Below, piece after piece: positions 6,191-14,453 of a stretch of 25,241 nucleotides of DNA. Within the stretch, counting starts at the first letter, position 1. Every line of letters starts with the position of its first letter. Under the pieces are notes generated by a model, which was given only the letters and a program-made list of their open reading frames with translations, did no database searches and was not told the DNA's origin. Made by a program: the position numbers and the translations under genes. The stretch comes from a virus: the IMG/VR virus record IMGVR_UViG_3300035228_000179, positions 1 to 25,241 of that record, one strand, 5' to 3'.

Positions 6191-6772
6191 ATGTCCCTAT
6201 ACGGAAGAACGGACAGCAACGCTAACAAAGCCAAAGCAGGCATTGGTATCGCAGCATCCGCACAAGCAAAGCAAACAATTTTTATTGACGACACCGAAGC
6301 AGCACTTGCCGAGAATAAGGCTCGTGGTTTGAACGCTCCTGGTTGGTGGTCATATTATACCTTCACTGATTGTGATGGTAACACCCGTCATAAGGCAGAG
6401 ATGCTAGTAACAATCGCTGGTCCTGAAGCGAACGCAGATGAGACCCAGGCAGACGACGCTGTAGCAGCAGACGTAAGCGTAGCAATCACTATCAATACAC
6501 AACCTGCAGATACTGCTGTTGCTGTTGGTGATGCTCTGCAACTTGTTCTTGCCGCTATCGCAACTCCTCCTGGAGATGCTTCCGTCCTCACGTATCAGTG
6601 GCAGAAGTTGTCTGATGCAAATCGTTGGGCAAATGTTTCTGGTGAGACTGCAACCACACTTGACGTTGCTTCTTATGCAGAAACTGATGCTGGTTCCTAC
6701 CGTGTCAAGATCAACTCTACTAATGGTGCTCCCGAAGTTACTTCTGCTACCGCAGTAGTTACAACTGCTTAA
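6191..6772 (+). CDS. Virion structural protein with Ig-like domain
   Basis: 193 residues. The N-terminal ~95 residues (MSLYGRTDSNANKAKAG, then LNAPGWWSYYTFTDCDG) match a conserved cyanomyovirus structural protein as I remember it. Residues ~100-192 form an Ig-like (I-set) domain: ITINTQPADTAVAVGD, then LTYQWQKL with the core Trp, and YAETDAGSYRVKI, the D-x-G-x-Y tyrosine corner. The usual disulfide cysteines are absent, as is common in phage Ig domains. Such domains decorate capsids or tails and are thought to bind surfaces weakly. The gene has its own late promoter behind a terminator, consistent with high late expression. GC is higher than in the flanking unknown genes, typical of strongly expressed structural genes. 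Confidence 0.85.
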   Translation: MSLYGRTDSNANKAKAGIGIAASAQAKQTIFIDDTEAALAENKARGLNAPGWWSYYTFTDCDGNTRHKAEMLVTIAGPEANADETQADDAVAADVSVAITINTQPADTAVAVGDALQLVLAAIATPPGDASVLTYQWQKLSDANRWANVSGETATTLDVASYAETDAGSYRVKINSTNGAPEVTSATAVVTTA

Positions 6773-6779
6773 TGATTAA

Positions 6780-7136
6780 ATGAAATTTGATGAATTGACG
6801 CCCGATAACTGGGTAATGTTTGCTATTAAACATTATAATAATCCAAGTTCAGTTACTTTTGATGACTTTAAAAAAGATCTAAATAAGATTAAGTACATCA
6901 AAAGGTTGTTTCGTAGATACGAAACACAGGGTGAATTAAAAACTCATCTTATATTAAATCATATTATTGTGATGTATAATGTGTTTGATGATGCCGCCAC
7001 GCCTCTTCTTTTCTATAAGATAGAGGCGACTCATTGGTCAGCATTAAAAGCATTTATACTAGTACTAAATCGCTTACCTGAATCTATAAACAAGGATGTA
7101 GATCAAGAATGTCTGAAGGAATTAAACCTACTGTGA
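6780..7136 (+). CDS. Conserved hypothetical protein
   Basis: 118 residues, helical, not recognised by function. The stretch from LKTHLILNHIIVMYNVFDDAATPLLFYKI to the WSALKAFILVLNRLP segment is hydrophobic but interrupted by polar residues, so it reads as a packed helical core rather than membrane. I recall similar proteins as common hypotheticals in cyanomyoviruses. It begins seven bases after the Ig-like gene and overlaps the next gene by 28 bases, so it probably rides on the same late transcript. Confidence 0.8.
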   Translation: MKFDELTPDNWVMFAIKHYNNPSSVTFDDFKKDLNKIKYIKRLFRRYETQGELKTHLILNHIIVMYNVFDDAATPLLFYKIEATHWSALKAFILVLNRLPESINKDVDQECLKELNLL

Positions 7137-7828
7137 ATGAAATGATGGCGGGAGATGGATCTGCATTGCAAATTCCTCCTGCGTTTGTCATGGTAAACCC
7201 AAGACAGCATCGTAGATATAAAAAAGCGAACCAGGATAGGGTGGATGGTCGTACTAAAGGTGCGAAGAAAATGCTGTCTCGTATAACTACACGTAAGAAA
7301 ATGAAAGAAGAACTAGAAACAAAAACTATTTCTGAAGCAGTTCCCTCGGAAACCGAGAGAGCGCAGAAACAGATCGGTCAGATGAAAAAACTGAACCGCG
7401 CTAAAGATCTGCAGAAAAAACGTGGTGAAGCAAAATCTAAAATGATGAATAAGACTAAAGAGATGGACACTCTTATGAAAGCCCGTATGTCGGACTTCAA
7501 GAAAAAAGCAGGTGACCAAACATCTAAACTTAAAAAAGAACAAACTGAACTGACTGATAATACTATGACTGAATCTACACAACAAGATGCATTGGATGTT
7601 GCAATGCAAGTAGCAACTTCTGAACTTAATCCGGGTGGCGAAACTTCTTTTGCCAAGATTAAATTTGGTGATGGATCTGAACAAAACCTAGATAATTTTT
7701 CAGCAAAAAGAATTGCTGCCTGCTATGCTCAACTGGAAGACAGTCAGCAACAGCAGTTTCGTTATATGCTAAACAAAGATGCTTCTACGTATCAATCTGC
7801 ACTAGACTTTGCTGTAAGAAATGTATAA
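7109..7828 (+). CDS. Lysine-rich coiled-coil protein, probably structural
   Basis: 239 residues. N-terminal part with IPPAFVMVNPRQHRRYKK; the middle (~60-155) is a long, highly charged K/E/M-rich helix (KKLNRAKDLQKKRGEAKSKM and onward), likely coiled coil. The C-terminal domain (~160-239) is a compact globular region with DNFSAKRIAACYAQL and DASTYQSALDFAVRNV. It is expressed from the late region and lies between structural-type genes, so a virion or assembly (scaffold-like) role is inferred, not proven. The stop codon TAA is embedded in the late promoter TATAAATA of the next gene. Confidence 0.8.
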   Translation: MSEGIKPTVNEMMAGDGSALQIPPAFVMVNPRQHRRYKKANQDRVDGRTKGAKKMLSRITTRKKMKEELETKTISEAVPSETERAQKQIGQMKKLNRAKDLQKKRGEAKSKMMNKTKEMDTLMKARMSDFKKKAGDQTSKLKKEQTELTDNTMTESTQQDALDVAMQVATSELNPGGETSFAKIKFGDGSEQNLDNFSAKRIAACYAQLEDSQQQQFRYMLNKDASTYQSALDFAVRNV

Positions 7829-7831
7829 ATA
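7824..7831 (+). promoter_or_regulatory. Late promoter TATAAATA
   Basis: Exact consensus; it contains the stop codon of the upstream gene (7826-7828) and lies 36 bases before ATG 7868. Confidence 0.7.
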
Positions 7832-7867
7832 CTTGAGTATTAATACGCACACTGGAATGTAAAGTTT

Positions 7868-8302
7868 ATGGCATTCGGTCTTGGTAGATTAGCAGTTCTT
7901 GAAAGTAAACTGGATATTTATGAAGATCTCTCCAAAGAGATGCTTGACAAACTCGAAAGAGCAGTAGGTACAATCTCCGAAAACAGTAACAGAGTTGCTG
8001 TAATCTTGGAGCGCCATGAAAATCGTTTGGATGAATCTGATAGAGCAGATAAACTCATCATCAATATGATTGAAGAGATGAAAGTTCGTCATGATAAAGA
8101 TGCTCTTCTTTTCCACGAAAGAATGGGTAAGATGCAAAAAAGAATTGAAAGTAATACTAAATTTGTGATCGGAACCACTGCGGTGCTGACCACTCTTGTG
8201 ACAGTATTACAAGTGATCCCACCGTTCATTAAAGAGTTGACAAGAATGGGCCCGTCTGCTATTATAGGCACAGTAAGTCCTTCCATACGTGAGCTATCTT
8301 GA
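7868..8302 (+). CDS. Coiled-coil protein with one C-terminal membrane segment
   Basis: 144 residues. Residues ~8-97 form a long heptad-patterned helix (LAVLESKLDIYEDLSKEMLD, then ERHENRLDESDRADKLI). A single hydrophobic segment follows (~99-121, VIGTTAVLTTLVTVLQVIPP) and a short tail. The topology suggests a membrane-anchored coiled coil, as in spanin-, holin-accessory or tail-fibre-anchor proteins, but nothing identifies the function. It has its own late promoter and overlaps the primase start by 14 bases. Confidence 0.8.
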   Translation: MAFGLGRLAVLESKLDIYEDLSKEMLDKLERAVGTISENSNRVAVILERHENRLDESDRADKLIINMIEEMKVRHDKDALLFHERMGKMQKRIESNTKFVIGTTAVLTTLVTVLQVIPPFIKELTRMGPSAIIGTVSPSIRELS

Positions 8303-9284
8303 TACAAAATATATCAGTATGGTATCTGCTTCATTGCAGAGATTTAAAAGAGTAAAGACAGACCTCTATAACTTCCGATGCCCGTACTGCGGAGACTCCC
8401 AGAAGCATCAGAACAAAGCACGAGGGTATCTCTTTAAGATAAAGAATGATTATGTCTACAAGTGTCACAACTGTGGCGTAGGTAGAACATTTACTAACTT
8501 CTTAAAAGATAATAATACAATGCTTCATGACGAGTATGTTATGGAGAGATATCGTGATGGGTTAACTGGTAAAAATAGTCAGACTAAAGAACCAAAGTTC
8601 GAGTTTAAGAAACCAGTATTCAAGAAATCAAAACAAGACATACAACTACAGAAGATTTCAGACCTAAATATTTCTCACCCGGCAAGACAATATCTTGAGC
8701 AACGAAAAATTGAAGATTTAGATTACTTTTTTTACTGTCCTAAATTTAAGGATTGGACTAATCAACAGAAAGAAACCTTCTCCGACATGAGAGGTGATAG
8801 TCCACGTATAATTCTGCCTCTTTATACAGCAGATAAGAAACTATTTGGTTTCCAGGGTAGAGCACTATCCAAAGCAACAAAACTACGTTACATAACGGTG
8901 ATTCTTGATGAGAATCAACCGAAACTTTTTGGTCTCGATAAGGTAAATTTAAATGAAAGAGTCTATATCACCGAAGGACCGTTTGACAGTACGTTCATTC
9001 GCAATTCGATTGCTATGTGTGGAAGTGACGTTCATGTTGATCGTGGGGTTTATCGCGATATTGTCTGGGTCTATGATAATGAACCGAGAAATGCCGAGAT
9101 CGTTAAACGAATCATCCGTACCATTGATCAAGGAGACCCAGTAGTTATTTGGCCCAAATCTATATCGCAAAAAGATATCAATGATATGGTATTGTATGGT
9201 CACGACGTACAAAGCGTGGTAGAATCGAATACTTACAGCAAACTAGAAGCAACCCTTAAACTGAACGAATGGAAAAAAGTATGA
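8289..9284 (+). CDS. gp61: DNA primase gp61
   Basis: 331 residues. The N-terminal zinc ribbon is CPYC (C31, C34) with KCHNC (C59, C62). The TOPRIM-type catalytic core has VYITEGPFDS with E229 and VYDNE with D263, then KDINDMV, as in T4 gp61 and DnaG relatives. It makes the short RNA primers for lagging-strand synthesis and acts with helicase gp41, encoded at the left edge. The start is taken as GTG 8289 because SYLDTKYI aligns in pattern with the T4 gp61 N-terminus before the zinc ribbon; ATG 8319 is an alternative. It overlaps the upstream gene by 14 bases and nrdA by four. Confidence 0.93.
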   Translation: MSYLDTKYISMVSASLQRFKRVKTDLYNFRCPYCGDSQKHQNKARGYLFKIKNDYVYKCHNCGVGRTFTNFLKDNNTMLHDEYVMERYRDGLTGKNSQTKEPKFEFKKPVFKKSKQDIQLQKISDLNISHPARQYLEQRKIEDLDYFFYCPKFKDWTNQQKETFSDMRGDSPRIILPLYTADKKLFGFQGRALSKATKLRYITVILDENQPKLFGLDKVNLNERVYITEGPFDSTFIRNSIAMCGSDVHVDRGVYRDIVWVYDNEPRNAEIVKRIIRTIDQGDPVVIWPKSISQKDINDMVLYGHDVQSVVESNTYSKLEATLKLNEWKKV

Positions 9285-11590
9285 GCATCAATGTAGAAAA
9301 GCGCGACGGCATGGTTGAGTCTCTCAACTTGGATAAAGTTCACAAGATGGTAGAAGAAGCATGTCAAGGTCTCGCAGGAGTTTCTGCATCACAAGTTGAG
9401 ATGAGTTCAGGGATTCAATTTTATGATGGTATCACCACGGATGCAATTCAAGAAATCTTAATTCGTTCTGCTTCTGATCTTATTGATTTGGATCATCCTA
9501 ACTATCAGTTTGTTGCTGCACGTTTGCTGCTGTTTGGTCTTCGTAAGGAAGCGTTCCATAAGAACATTTGGAAAGAAGGCATGCCTTCTGTGTTTGATGT
9601 TGCTGCATATAATGCTACGATCAACAGAGTCTACGATGAAGAAATCCTAGATAAGTATAGTGATGAGGATTGGATCAAAGTTAACTCGTGGATCGATCAT
9701 GACCGTGACTACTTGTTTACCTATGCTGGTTTACGTCAGGTAGTAGATAAGTATTTGGTTCAGGATCGCAGTGCTGGAGATGTTTACGAGACGCCCCAGT
9801 ACATGTATATGATGATTGCATTAACTCTCTTTGCAGAGTATCCCCTTTCTACGAGACTCGATTATGTCCGAAGATACTACGACGCGATCTCCAAACACAA
9901 AATCAACATCCCAACACCAATCATGGCAGGAGTGCGAACACCACTTCGACAGTTTGCTAGCTGTGTTCTTGTTGATAGCGATGACTCCCTCGATAGTATC
10001 TTTTCTAGTGACATGGCGATTGGCCGCTACGTTGCTCAACGTGCGGGAATCGGTATCAACGCAGGCAGAATCCGTGGAGTCAACAGTAAGATCCGAGGGG
10101 GAGAAGTTGCACACACTGGCGTTATTCCTTTCCTTAAAAAGTTTGAATCAACTGTACGATGCTGCACGCAAAATGGGATTCGTGGAGGATCAGCAACAGT
10201 CCACTTCCCAATCTGGCACCAAGAAATAGAAGATATTATTGTTCTCAAGAACAATAAAGGTTCAGAAGACAATCGAGTGAGGAAACTTGACTACTCAATC
10301 CAACTTTCAAAACTTTTCTACGAACGTTTCATTGCGAATGGGGAGATTAGCTTATTCTCACCGCACGACGTACCAGGTTTGTATGATGCTTTTGGTACTG
10401 ATTCATTTGACGCTTGCTATGTGGACTATGAATCAGATCAGTCTGTTCCAAGAAAGACTATCGGCGCACAAAAACTCATTCTGGATATCCTGAAGGAGAG
10501 AGCAGAGACTGGTCGTTTGTATCTTATGAACATCGACCACTGCAATTCACATTCATCTTTCAAAGACAAGGTGAATATGAGTAACCTATGTCAGGAGATT
10601 ACACTTCCCACAGATCCATTGACTCATATTGATGGTGAAGGAGAGATTGCTTTGTGCATTCTATCTGCTATCAACGTTGGTAAACTAAAGTCCTTTGATG
10701 AGATGGAAGAGTTATGTGACCTTGCTGTTCGTGGTCTTGAAGAACTCATTGACTACCAACAGTATCCTGTAAAGGCAGCAGAAGCGTCTACAATCAATCG
10801 TAGATCTCTTGGGGTGGGTTATATCGGTTTAGCACATTACCTTGCCAAGCAAGGGTGTATGTACGATTCTCCGGAGACGGTGAAAGTAGTTCACGAACTT
10901 ACAGAATCATTCCAATATAATCTACTCAAAGCATCTAACCAGATTGCAAAAGAGAAAGGACCATGTGGTTACTTTAATCGTACTAAATATGCCGATGGTA
11001 TCCTTCCTATCGATACCTATAAAAAAGATGTCGATGAACTAGTAGCACCAGAATACAACTATGATTGGGAAACTTTACGATCCGATATTGCCACACACGG
11101 TTTACGACACAGTACATTGTCCGCACAGATGCCATCGGAAAGTAGTTCCGTTGTGTCAAACGCAACCAATGGAATCGAACCTCCTCGTGGATACTTGTCC
11201 GTTAAAAAGTCAAAGAAAGGTCCTCTTAAGCAGATTGTTCCACAGTACAATACTCTTAAAAGTAACTACACTCTTCTTTGGGATATGCCTAGTAATACAG
11301 GTTATATTAATGTTGTCGCCGTAATGCAGAAGTTCTTCGACCAGGCAATCTCTGGTAACTGGAGTTACAATCCATCTAACTATGAGAACAATGAAGTTCC
11401 TGTATCTGTTATGGCAGGTGACTTCCTGAATACATATAAGTATGGTTGGAAGACATCTTATTATCAGAACACTTACGACAATAAAAACGATGAGGTAGAA
11501 GAAGAAAAGGAAGAGAAACAATCCATAGAAGACTTATTAACACAAATTTTAGACACCGAGGAAGAAGCCTGTGACAGTTGCGCGATTTAG
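9281..11590 (+). CDS. nrdA: Ribonucleoside-diphosphate reductase, alpha subunit (class Ia)
   Basis: 769 residues from ATG 9281 (ATGA overlap with primase); an in-frame ATG at 9269 would add four. An N-terminal ATP-cone (~1-90, INVEKRDGMVESLNLDKV) suggests allosteric activity control. Catalytic features are intact: FASCVLVD and LCILSAINVG supply the reducing cysteine pair, MSNLCQEI holds the N-C-E radical cysteine and glutamate site, SYYQNTYD carries the tyrosine dyad of the radical pathway, and the tail ends CDSCAI, the redox shuttle cysteines. Length is close to the E. coli enzyme. With NrdB it converts NDPs to dNDPs for phage replication; a glutaredoxin at 21069 may reduce it. No intron or homing endonuclease interrupts the gene. 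Confidence 0.97.
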   Translation: MSINVEKRDGMVESLNLDKVHKMVEEACQGLAGVSASQVEMSSGIQFYDGITTDAIQEILIRSASDLIDLDHPNYQFVAARLLLFGLRKEAFHKNIWKEGMPSVFDVAAYNATINRVYDEEILDKYSDEDWIKVNSWIDHDRDYLFTYAGLRQVVDKYLVQDRSAGDVYETPQYMYMMIALTLFAEYPLSTRLDYVRRYYDAISKHKINIPTPIMAGVRTPLRQFASCVLVDSDDSLDSIFSSDMAIGRYVAQRAGIGINAGRIRGVNSKIRGGEVAHTGVIPFLKKFESTVRCCTQNGIRGGSATVHFPIWHQEIEDIIVLKNNKGSEDNRVRKLDYSIQLSKLFYERFIANGEISLFSPHDVPGLYDAFGTDSFDACYVDYESDQSVPRKTIGAQKLILDILKERAETGRLYLMNIDHCNSHSSFKDKVNMSNLCQEITLPTDPLTHIDGEGEIALCILSAINVGKLKSFDEMEELCDLAVRGLEELIDYQQYPVKAAEASTINRRSLGVGYIGLAHYLAKQGCMYDSPETVKVVHELTESFQYNLLKASNQIAKEKGPCGYFNRTKYADGILPIDTYKKDVDELVAPEYNYDWETLRSDIATHGLRHSTLSAQMPSESSSVVSNATNGIEPPRGYLSVKKSKKGPLKQIVPQYNTLKSNYTLLWDMPSNTGYINVVAVMQKFFDQAISGNWSYNPSNYENNEVPVSVMAGDFLNTYKYGWKTSYYQNTYDNKNDEVEEEKEEKQSIEDLLTQILDTEEEACDSCAI

Positions 11591-11618
11591 AGTTGAGAGT
11601 CCAAAGCATATTGAAGGT

Positions 11619-12749
11619 ATGACAGTGTTTAACACTAACAAAGTTGATACCACTAAACAAAAAATGTTTTTTGGTGCTCCACTTGGAGTCCAAAGATACG
11701 ATCAATTTAAGTATCCAGTATTTGATAAACTAACCCAGACTCAACTGGGTTATTTTTGGAGACCAGAAGAAATATCATTACAAAAAGATCGTGCAGACTA
11801 TCAAACATTACGCCCCGAGCAAAAGCACATTTTCACTTCCAACCTTAAGTACCAGATCCTCCTGGATAGTGTACAAGGGCGTGGTCCTGGGATGGCTTTT
11901 GCACCTTATTGTTCTCTACCCGAGCTTGAAGGGGCAATGAATATCTGGCAGACTATGGAGATGATTCATAGTCGGTCCTACACATACATCATTAAGAATG
12001 TGTACCCAGATCCTACCGAGGTTCTTGATACTATTGTTGACGACGAGAGAATTCTTGAACGTGCCAAAAGTGTTACCTCTGCATACGATGAGTTTCTACA
12101 AGCAGCACAAGAATGGGGTGCTGGTAATCAATGGGAACATGCACTTGACGAAGTTCCTACAGCACAGTATGAACTACGTGAACTAAAGAGAAAACTTTAT
12201 AGAGCAGTTGTTAATGTATACATTCTTGAGGGTATTCGTTTTTACGTTAGCTTTGCATGTTCCTTTGCTTTTGGCGAACTTAAAATGATGGAGGGTAATG
12301 CCAAAATCATTGGACTGATTGCTCGTGATGAGTCACAGCATATGACTATTACTTTAAACATTATTAAGAAATGGTTGGAAGGTGATGACCCAGAGATGCG
12401 TGAGATTGCTAAAGAAGAAGAGCAAAACATCATTGAGATGTTCCGCGACTGTGTAGAGGAAGAAAAGAACTGGGCAGAGTATCTGTTTAAAGATGGTAGT
12501 ATGATCGGATTGAATGACAAACTGCTCTCCAAGTATGTTGAGTGGGTTGCCAACCGTCGTATGAAATCTATTGGTCTAAAACCTCTGTATGATATTCCTG
12601 CTAACAACAATCCACTACCATGGACAGAGCACTGGTTGAACTCCAAGTCTATGCAGGTAGCACCACAAGAGACAGAGGTTGAGTCCTATGTCATTGGTGG
12701 TATCAAACAAGACGTTGGTGAAAAAACATTCTCTGGATTTAAATTATGA
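11619..12749 (+). CDS. nrdB: Ribonucleoside-diphosphate reductase, beta subunit (class Ia)
   Basis: 376 residues from ATG 11619. This start is chosen because MTVFNTNKVDTTKQKMFFG matches the T4 NrdB N-terminus and GAAGG lies just upstream; a GTG at 11571 would add 16 residues. The di-iron ligands are visible: LLDSVQGR (Asp), MEMIHSRSY (Glu and His), ILEGIRFYVSF (Glu) and ARDESQHM (Glu and His). The radical tyrosine is in HSRSYTYI. The protein holds the tyrosyl radical that NrdA needs. It follows nrdA closely and overlaps the next gene by four bases. Confidence 0.97.
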   Translation: MTVFNTNKVDTTKQKMFFGAPLGVQRYDQFKYPVFDKLTQTQLGYFWRPEEISLQKDRADYQTLRPEQKHIFTSNLKYQILLDSVQGRGPGMAFAPYCSLPELEGAMNIWQTMEMIHSRSYTYIIKNVYPDPTEVLDTIVDDERILERAKSVTSAYDEFLQAAQEWGAGNQWEHALDEVPTAQYELRELKRKLYRAVVNVYILEGIRFYVSFACSFAFGELKMMEGNAKIIGLIARDESQHMTITLNIIKKWLEGDDPEMREIAKEEEQNIIEMFRDCVEEEKNWAEYLFKDGSMIGLNDKLLSKYVEWVANRRMKSIGLKPLYDIPANNNPLPWTEHWLNSKSMQVAPQETEVESYVIGGIKQDVGEKTFSGFKL

Positions 12750-13408
12750 GTGAGTGGAGTGCTAGAGAATTTATAAGTGACCCTCCACGATCTCCCTTTG
12801 CTCCAACCTGGAACTATACAATAGCAGAAAAACAAATTGATCTTGATCTTGATACTCTTTCTGATATTGTATTAGTAAAAGAAAACGAGATCAAAGATAA
12901 GTTTCCTGCCAGTGGTGACGGAAACACCGGTTTGGGTGATGAAAGTCTTACCTCCAGGTATAAACATTTTAATGTTTTAACTTGGGGGTTTCCTGTCACT
13001 GATCAGTTACATAAAGAGATTAAAACATTTCACAAACAATACTATAAAAGTTTGTTTGGTATTATGGAAAAAATACCCAAGGTTAGTATTAGATGTTGGG
13101 CTAATGTATTGAGAAAGGGAGAGCAAATTCAAAAACATTTGCATGCCACTCACCCTTATACATATCTTGGAGGACACTTTACTGTTACTTCTGGAAAAAC
13201 TTGTACGGTATATGGCAATCCTTATGATGAACACCAAGAATATCATGCAGAGAATGTACCAGGAAAACTAACTCTGTTTCCTAATTATCTTCCTCATTAT
13301 ACTTACGTTCATCAGGAAGACTACCCCAGAATTACTATTGCATTTGATCTTTGTCTATTAGACAAAAGATTTATACATGATGATTTAAACAATCTTATAG
13401 ATCTATGA
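12746..13408 (+). CDS. 2OG-Fe(II) oxygenase-like protein
   Basis: 220 residues. The C-terminal half shows the double-stranded beta-helix pattern of 2-oxoglutarate/Fe(II) oxygenases. There is a histidine cluster QKHLHATHP (H131/H133), GGHFTVTSG, then KLTLFPNYLPHYT (H184) and YPRITIAFDL (R195, which would bind the 2OG carboxylate). The LFP...H...R-I-x-I-x-F order fits the oxygenase family common in marine phages. Substrate unknown; phage members have been proposed to act on proteins, lipids or nucleotides. It is coupled to nrdB by the ATGA overlap and to the next gene by an overlap of four bases. The exact iron ligand among H131, H133 and H136 cannot be fixed by eye. Confidence 0.75.
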   Translation: MSEWSAREFISDPPRSPFAPTWNYTIAEKQIDLDLDTLSDIVLVKENEIKDKFPASGDGNTGLGDESLTSRYKHFNVLTWGFPVTDQLHKEIKTFHKQYYKSLFGIMEKIPKVSIRCWANVLRKGEQIQKHLHATHPYTYLGGHFTVTSGKTCTVYGNPYDEHQEYHAENVPGKLTLFPNYLPHYTYVHQEDYPRITIAFDLCLLDKRFIHDDLNNLIDL

Positions 13409-13629
13409 ACCCTGAAAAACCGAAAGCAATCCAAAACTATCTTGAAGTTATGGATAAGATGAACAGAATTGAGCAAACTCCAATTTTTTGGTGGACTAAA
13501 CTTGATGAACAAGAGTTCATGAAAACTATGCAGAAGTTTTGTTGGGAAAACAGTATTGATTTTAATATGATTAATTGGGGTAAGTTTCTTCGGGGAGAAC
13601 ATGTACCACAGTCGTGGGAAAATGAATGA
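13405..13629 (+). CDS. Small hypothetical protein
   Basis: 74 residues, soluble, rich in aromatic residues (TPIFWWTKLDEQEF, then FCWENSIDFNMINWGKF). Not recognised. It overlaps the oxygenase-like gene by four bases (ATGA), so it belongs to the nrd transcript and is its last gene before a 21-base gap. Confidence 0.75.
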   Translation: MNPEKPKAIQNYLEVMDKMNRIEQTPIFWWTKLDEQEFMKTMQKFCWENSIDFNMINWGKFLRGEHVPQSWENE

Positions 13630-13650
13630 ATATATTTTATAGGTGGTTAC

Positions 13651-13821
13651 ATGGCATTAGAGTGGAGAGAGAAACTGCTCGCAACAAACCTACCCAGTCA
13701 GGAGGAGAGAGACCTCCTGTCAAGAGGACCGAGCAGCCTAGCACAAGCGTGGAGACTAGGAGCAATGAAGTACAGATACAGATACCTGATCCGTGGGACC
13801 GATGAAGACACAGAGTGCTAA
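13651..13821 (+). CDS. Small basic hypothetical protein
   Basis: 56 residues from ATG 13651 to TAA 13819-13821, with AGGTGG as a ribosome site just upstream. The sequence is arginine-rich (SQEERDLLSRGPSSLAQAWR, then MKYRYRYLIRGTD) and probably helical. It overlaps the endonuclease gene by 20 bases. A perfect 7-bp inverted repeat CAGGAGG/CCTCCTG (13699-13719) lies inside it. Function unknown; the steady third-base variety and the coupled position argue that it is a real gene despite its small size. Confidence 0.6.
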   Translation: MALEWREKLLATNLPSQEERDLLSRGPSSLAQAWRLGAMKYRYRYLIRGTDEDTEC

Positions 13822-14134
13822 AGCAAAAGGTCGTAACTTACAGAAGTGGGTGAGACAAATGTTGATCGAGATGCTTGATGTCCATCCAGAGGACATTGAG
13901 TCTCGGTCTATGGGTGCAGGTGGGGAAGACCTGATAATGGCACGAGCTGCTAGACAAAAGTTCCCACACTCTATAGAATGTAAGAACGTTGAACGACTCA
14001 ATGTCTGGGATGCATACGAACAGGCAGCATCAAACTGTGGTGACTATGAACCTATCGTAGTCATGAAAAAGAATAGGAAGAAACCTTTAGTGGTTGTTGA
14101 TGCAGAATACTTCATCGGACTCTTTAATAAATAA
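13802..14134 (+). CDS. PD-(D/E)XK-type phage endonuclease
   Basis: 110 residues from ATG 13802 (GTG 13793 would add three). The N-terminus KAKGRNLQKWVRQML fits the opening helix of small phage nucleases. Then come SRSMGAGGEDLIM with the catalytic Asp (D in GEDLI) and SIECKNVE, the E-x-K motif. This order, D then ~15 residues then ExK, is the PD-(D/E)XK signature, and MGAGGEDL...IECK is typical of small Holliday-junction-resolvase- or VRR-like phage nucleases. A role in recombination, DNA packaging or host DNA breakdown is possible. It overlaps the upstream small gene by 20 bases. Confidence 0.82.
   Translation: MKTQSAKAKGRNLQKWVRQMLIEMLDVHPEDIESRSMGAGGEDLIMARAARQKFPHSIECKNVERLNVWDAYEQAASNCGDYEPIVVMKKNRKKPLVVVDAEYFIGLFNK
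14126..14133 (+). promoter_or_regulatory. Late promoter motif AATAAATA
   Basis: Seven of eight bases match TATAAATA; it overlaps the end of the endonuclease gene and lies 20 bases before ATG 14154. The region is A/T-rich, so chance occurrence is possible. Confidence 0.4.
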
Positions 14135-14153
14135 TAGAATACAGGATTATATT

Positions 14154-14318
14154 ATGCCTCGTGGAAAATTGACCAAGAATGATATCCTGGCAAAAGTTTA
14201 TCAATTGAAAACAGATTTATATACCGATGTCCATAAATCGAAGACTGGGCAGTGGCAAGATGGCGCTCACTATTTTTTAAACGAAGTATTAAAGTCTCTA
14301 GATGAATATAGATATTGA
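14154..14318 (+). CDS. Small hypothetical protein
   Basis: 54 residues starting MPRGKLTKNDILAKVYQLK at ATG 14154, which has AGGA eight bases upstream; longer starts in the same frame run into the previous gene and look non-coding. Helical, basic N-terminus, then GQWQDGAHYFLNEVLKSLDEY. Not recognised. It overlaps the next small gene by 17 bases. Confidence 0.7.
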   Translation: MPRGKLTKNDILAKVYQLKTDLYTDVHKSKTGQWQDGAHYFLNEVLKSLDEYRY

Positions 14319-14442
14319 GATAAACAAACTATTAGATCGAGTCAGGCGTATGAAAAATGATATGCTGTTTGAAGAACCGTGTCCCATTTATGAATCAGAC
14401 ATTGACGACTGGGAAGATTTCTGGTATAATGAAGACAAATAA
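14302..14442 (+). CDS. Small acidic hypothetical protein
   Basis: 46 residues from ATG 14302 to TAA 14440-14442, too short for most gene finders. It starts MNIDIEINKLLDRVRRMKND and ends in an acidic aromatic tail (DIDDWEDFWYNEDK). It is coupled to the upstream gene by a 17-base overlap, and fills the gap before the metallopeptidase gene. Function unknown. Confidence 0.6.
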   Translation: MNIDIEINKLLDRVRRMKNDMLFEEPCPIYESDIDDWEDFWYNEDK

Positions 14443-14453
14443 TTAATCACTAC

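Noticed and set aside
6519-6758. 79-codon leucine-rich frame within the Ig-like gene
   Set aside because: Alternate-frame artefact of a well-supported structural gene; no start signal.
9821-10272. Several frames of 78-132 codons inside nrdA on both strands
   Set aside because: nrdA is intact with all catalytic residues through this stretch; no intron or homing endonuclease is present.
13699-13719. Inverted repeat CAGGAGG/CCTCCTG as a terminator
   Set aside because: It lies inside a coding frame, has no T-run, and is probably coincidental or a minor mRNA structure.
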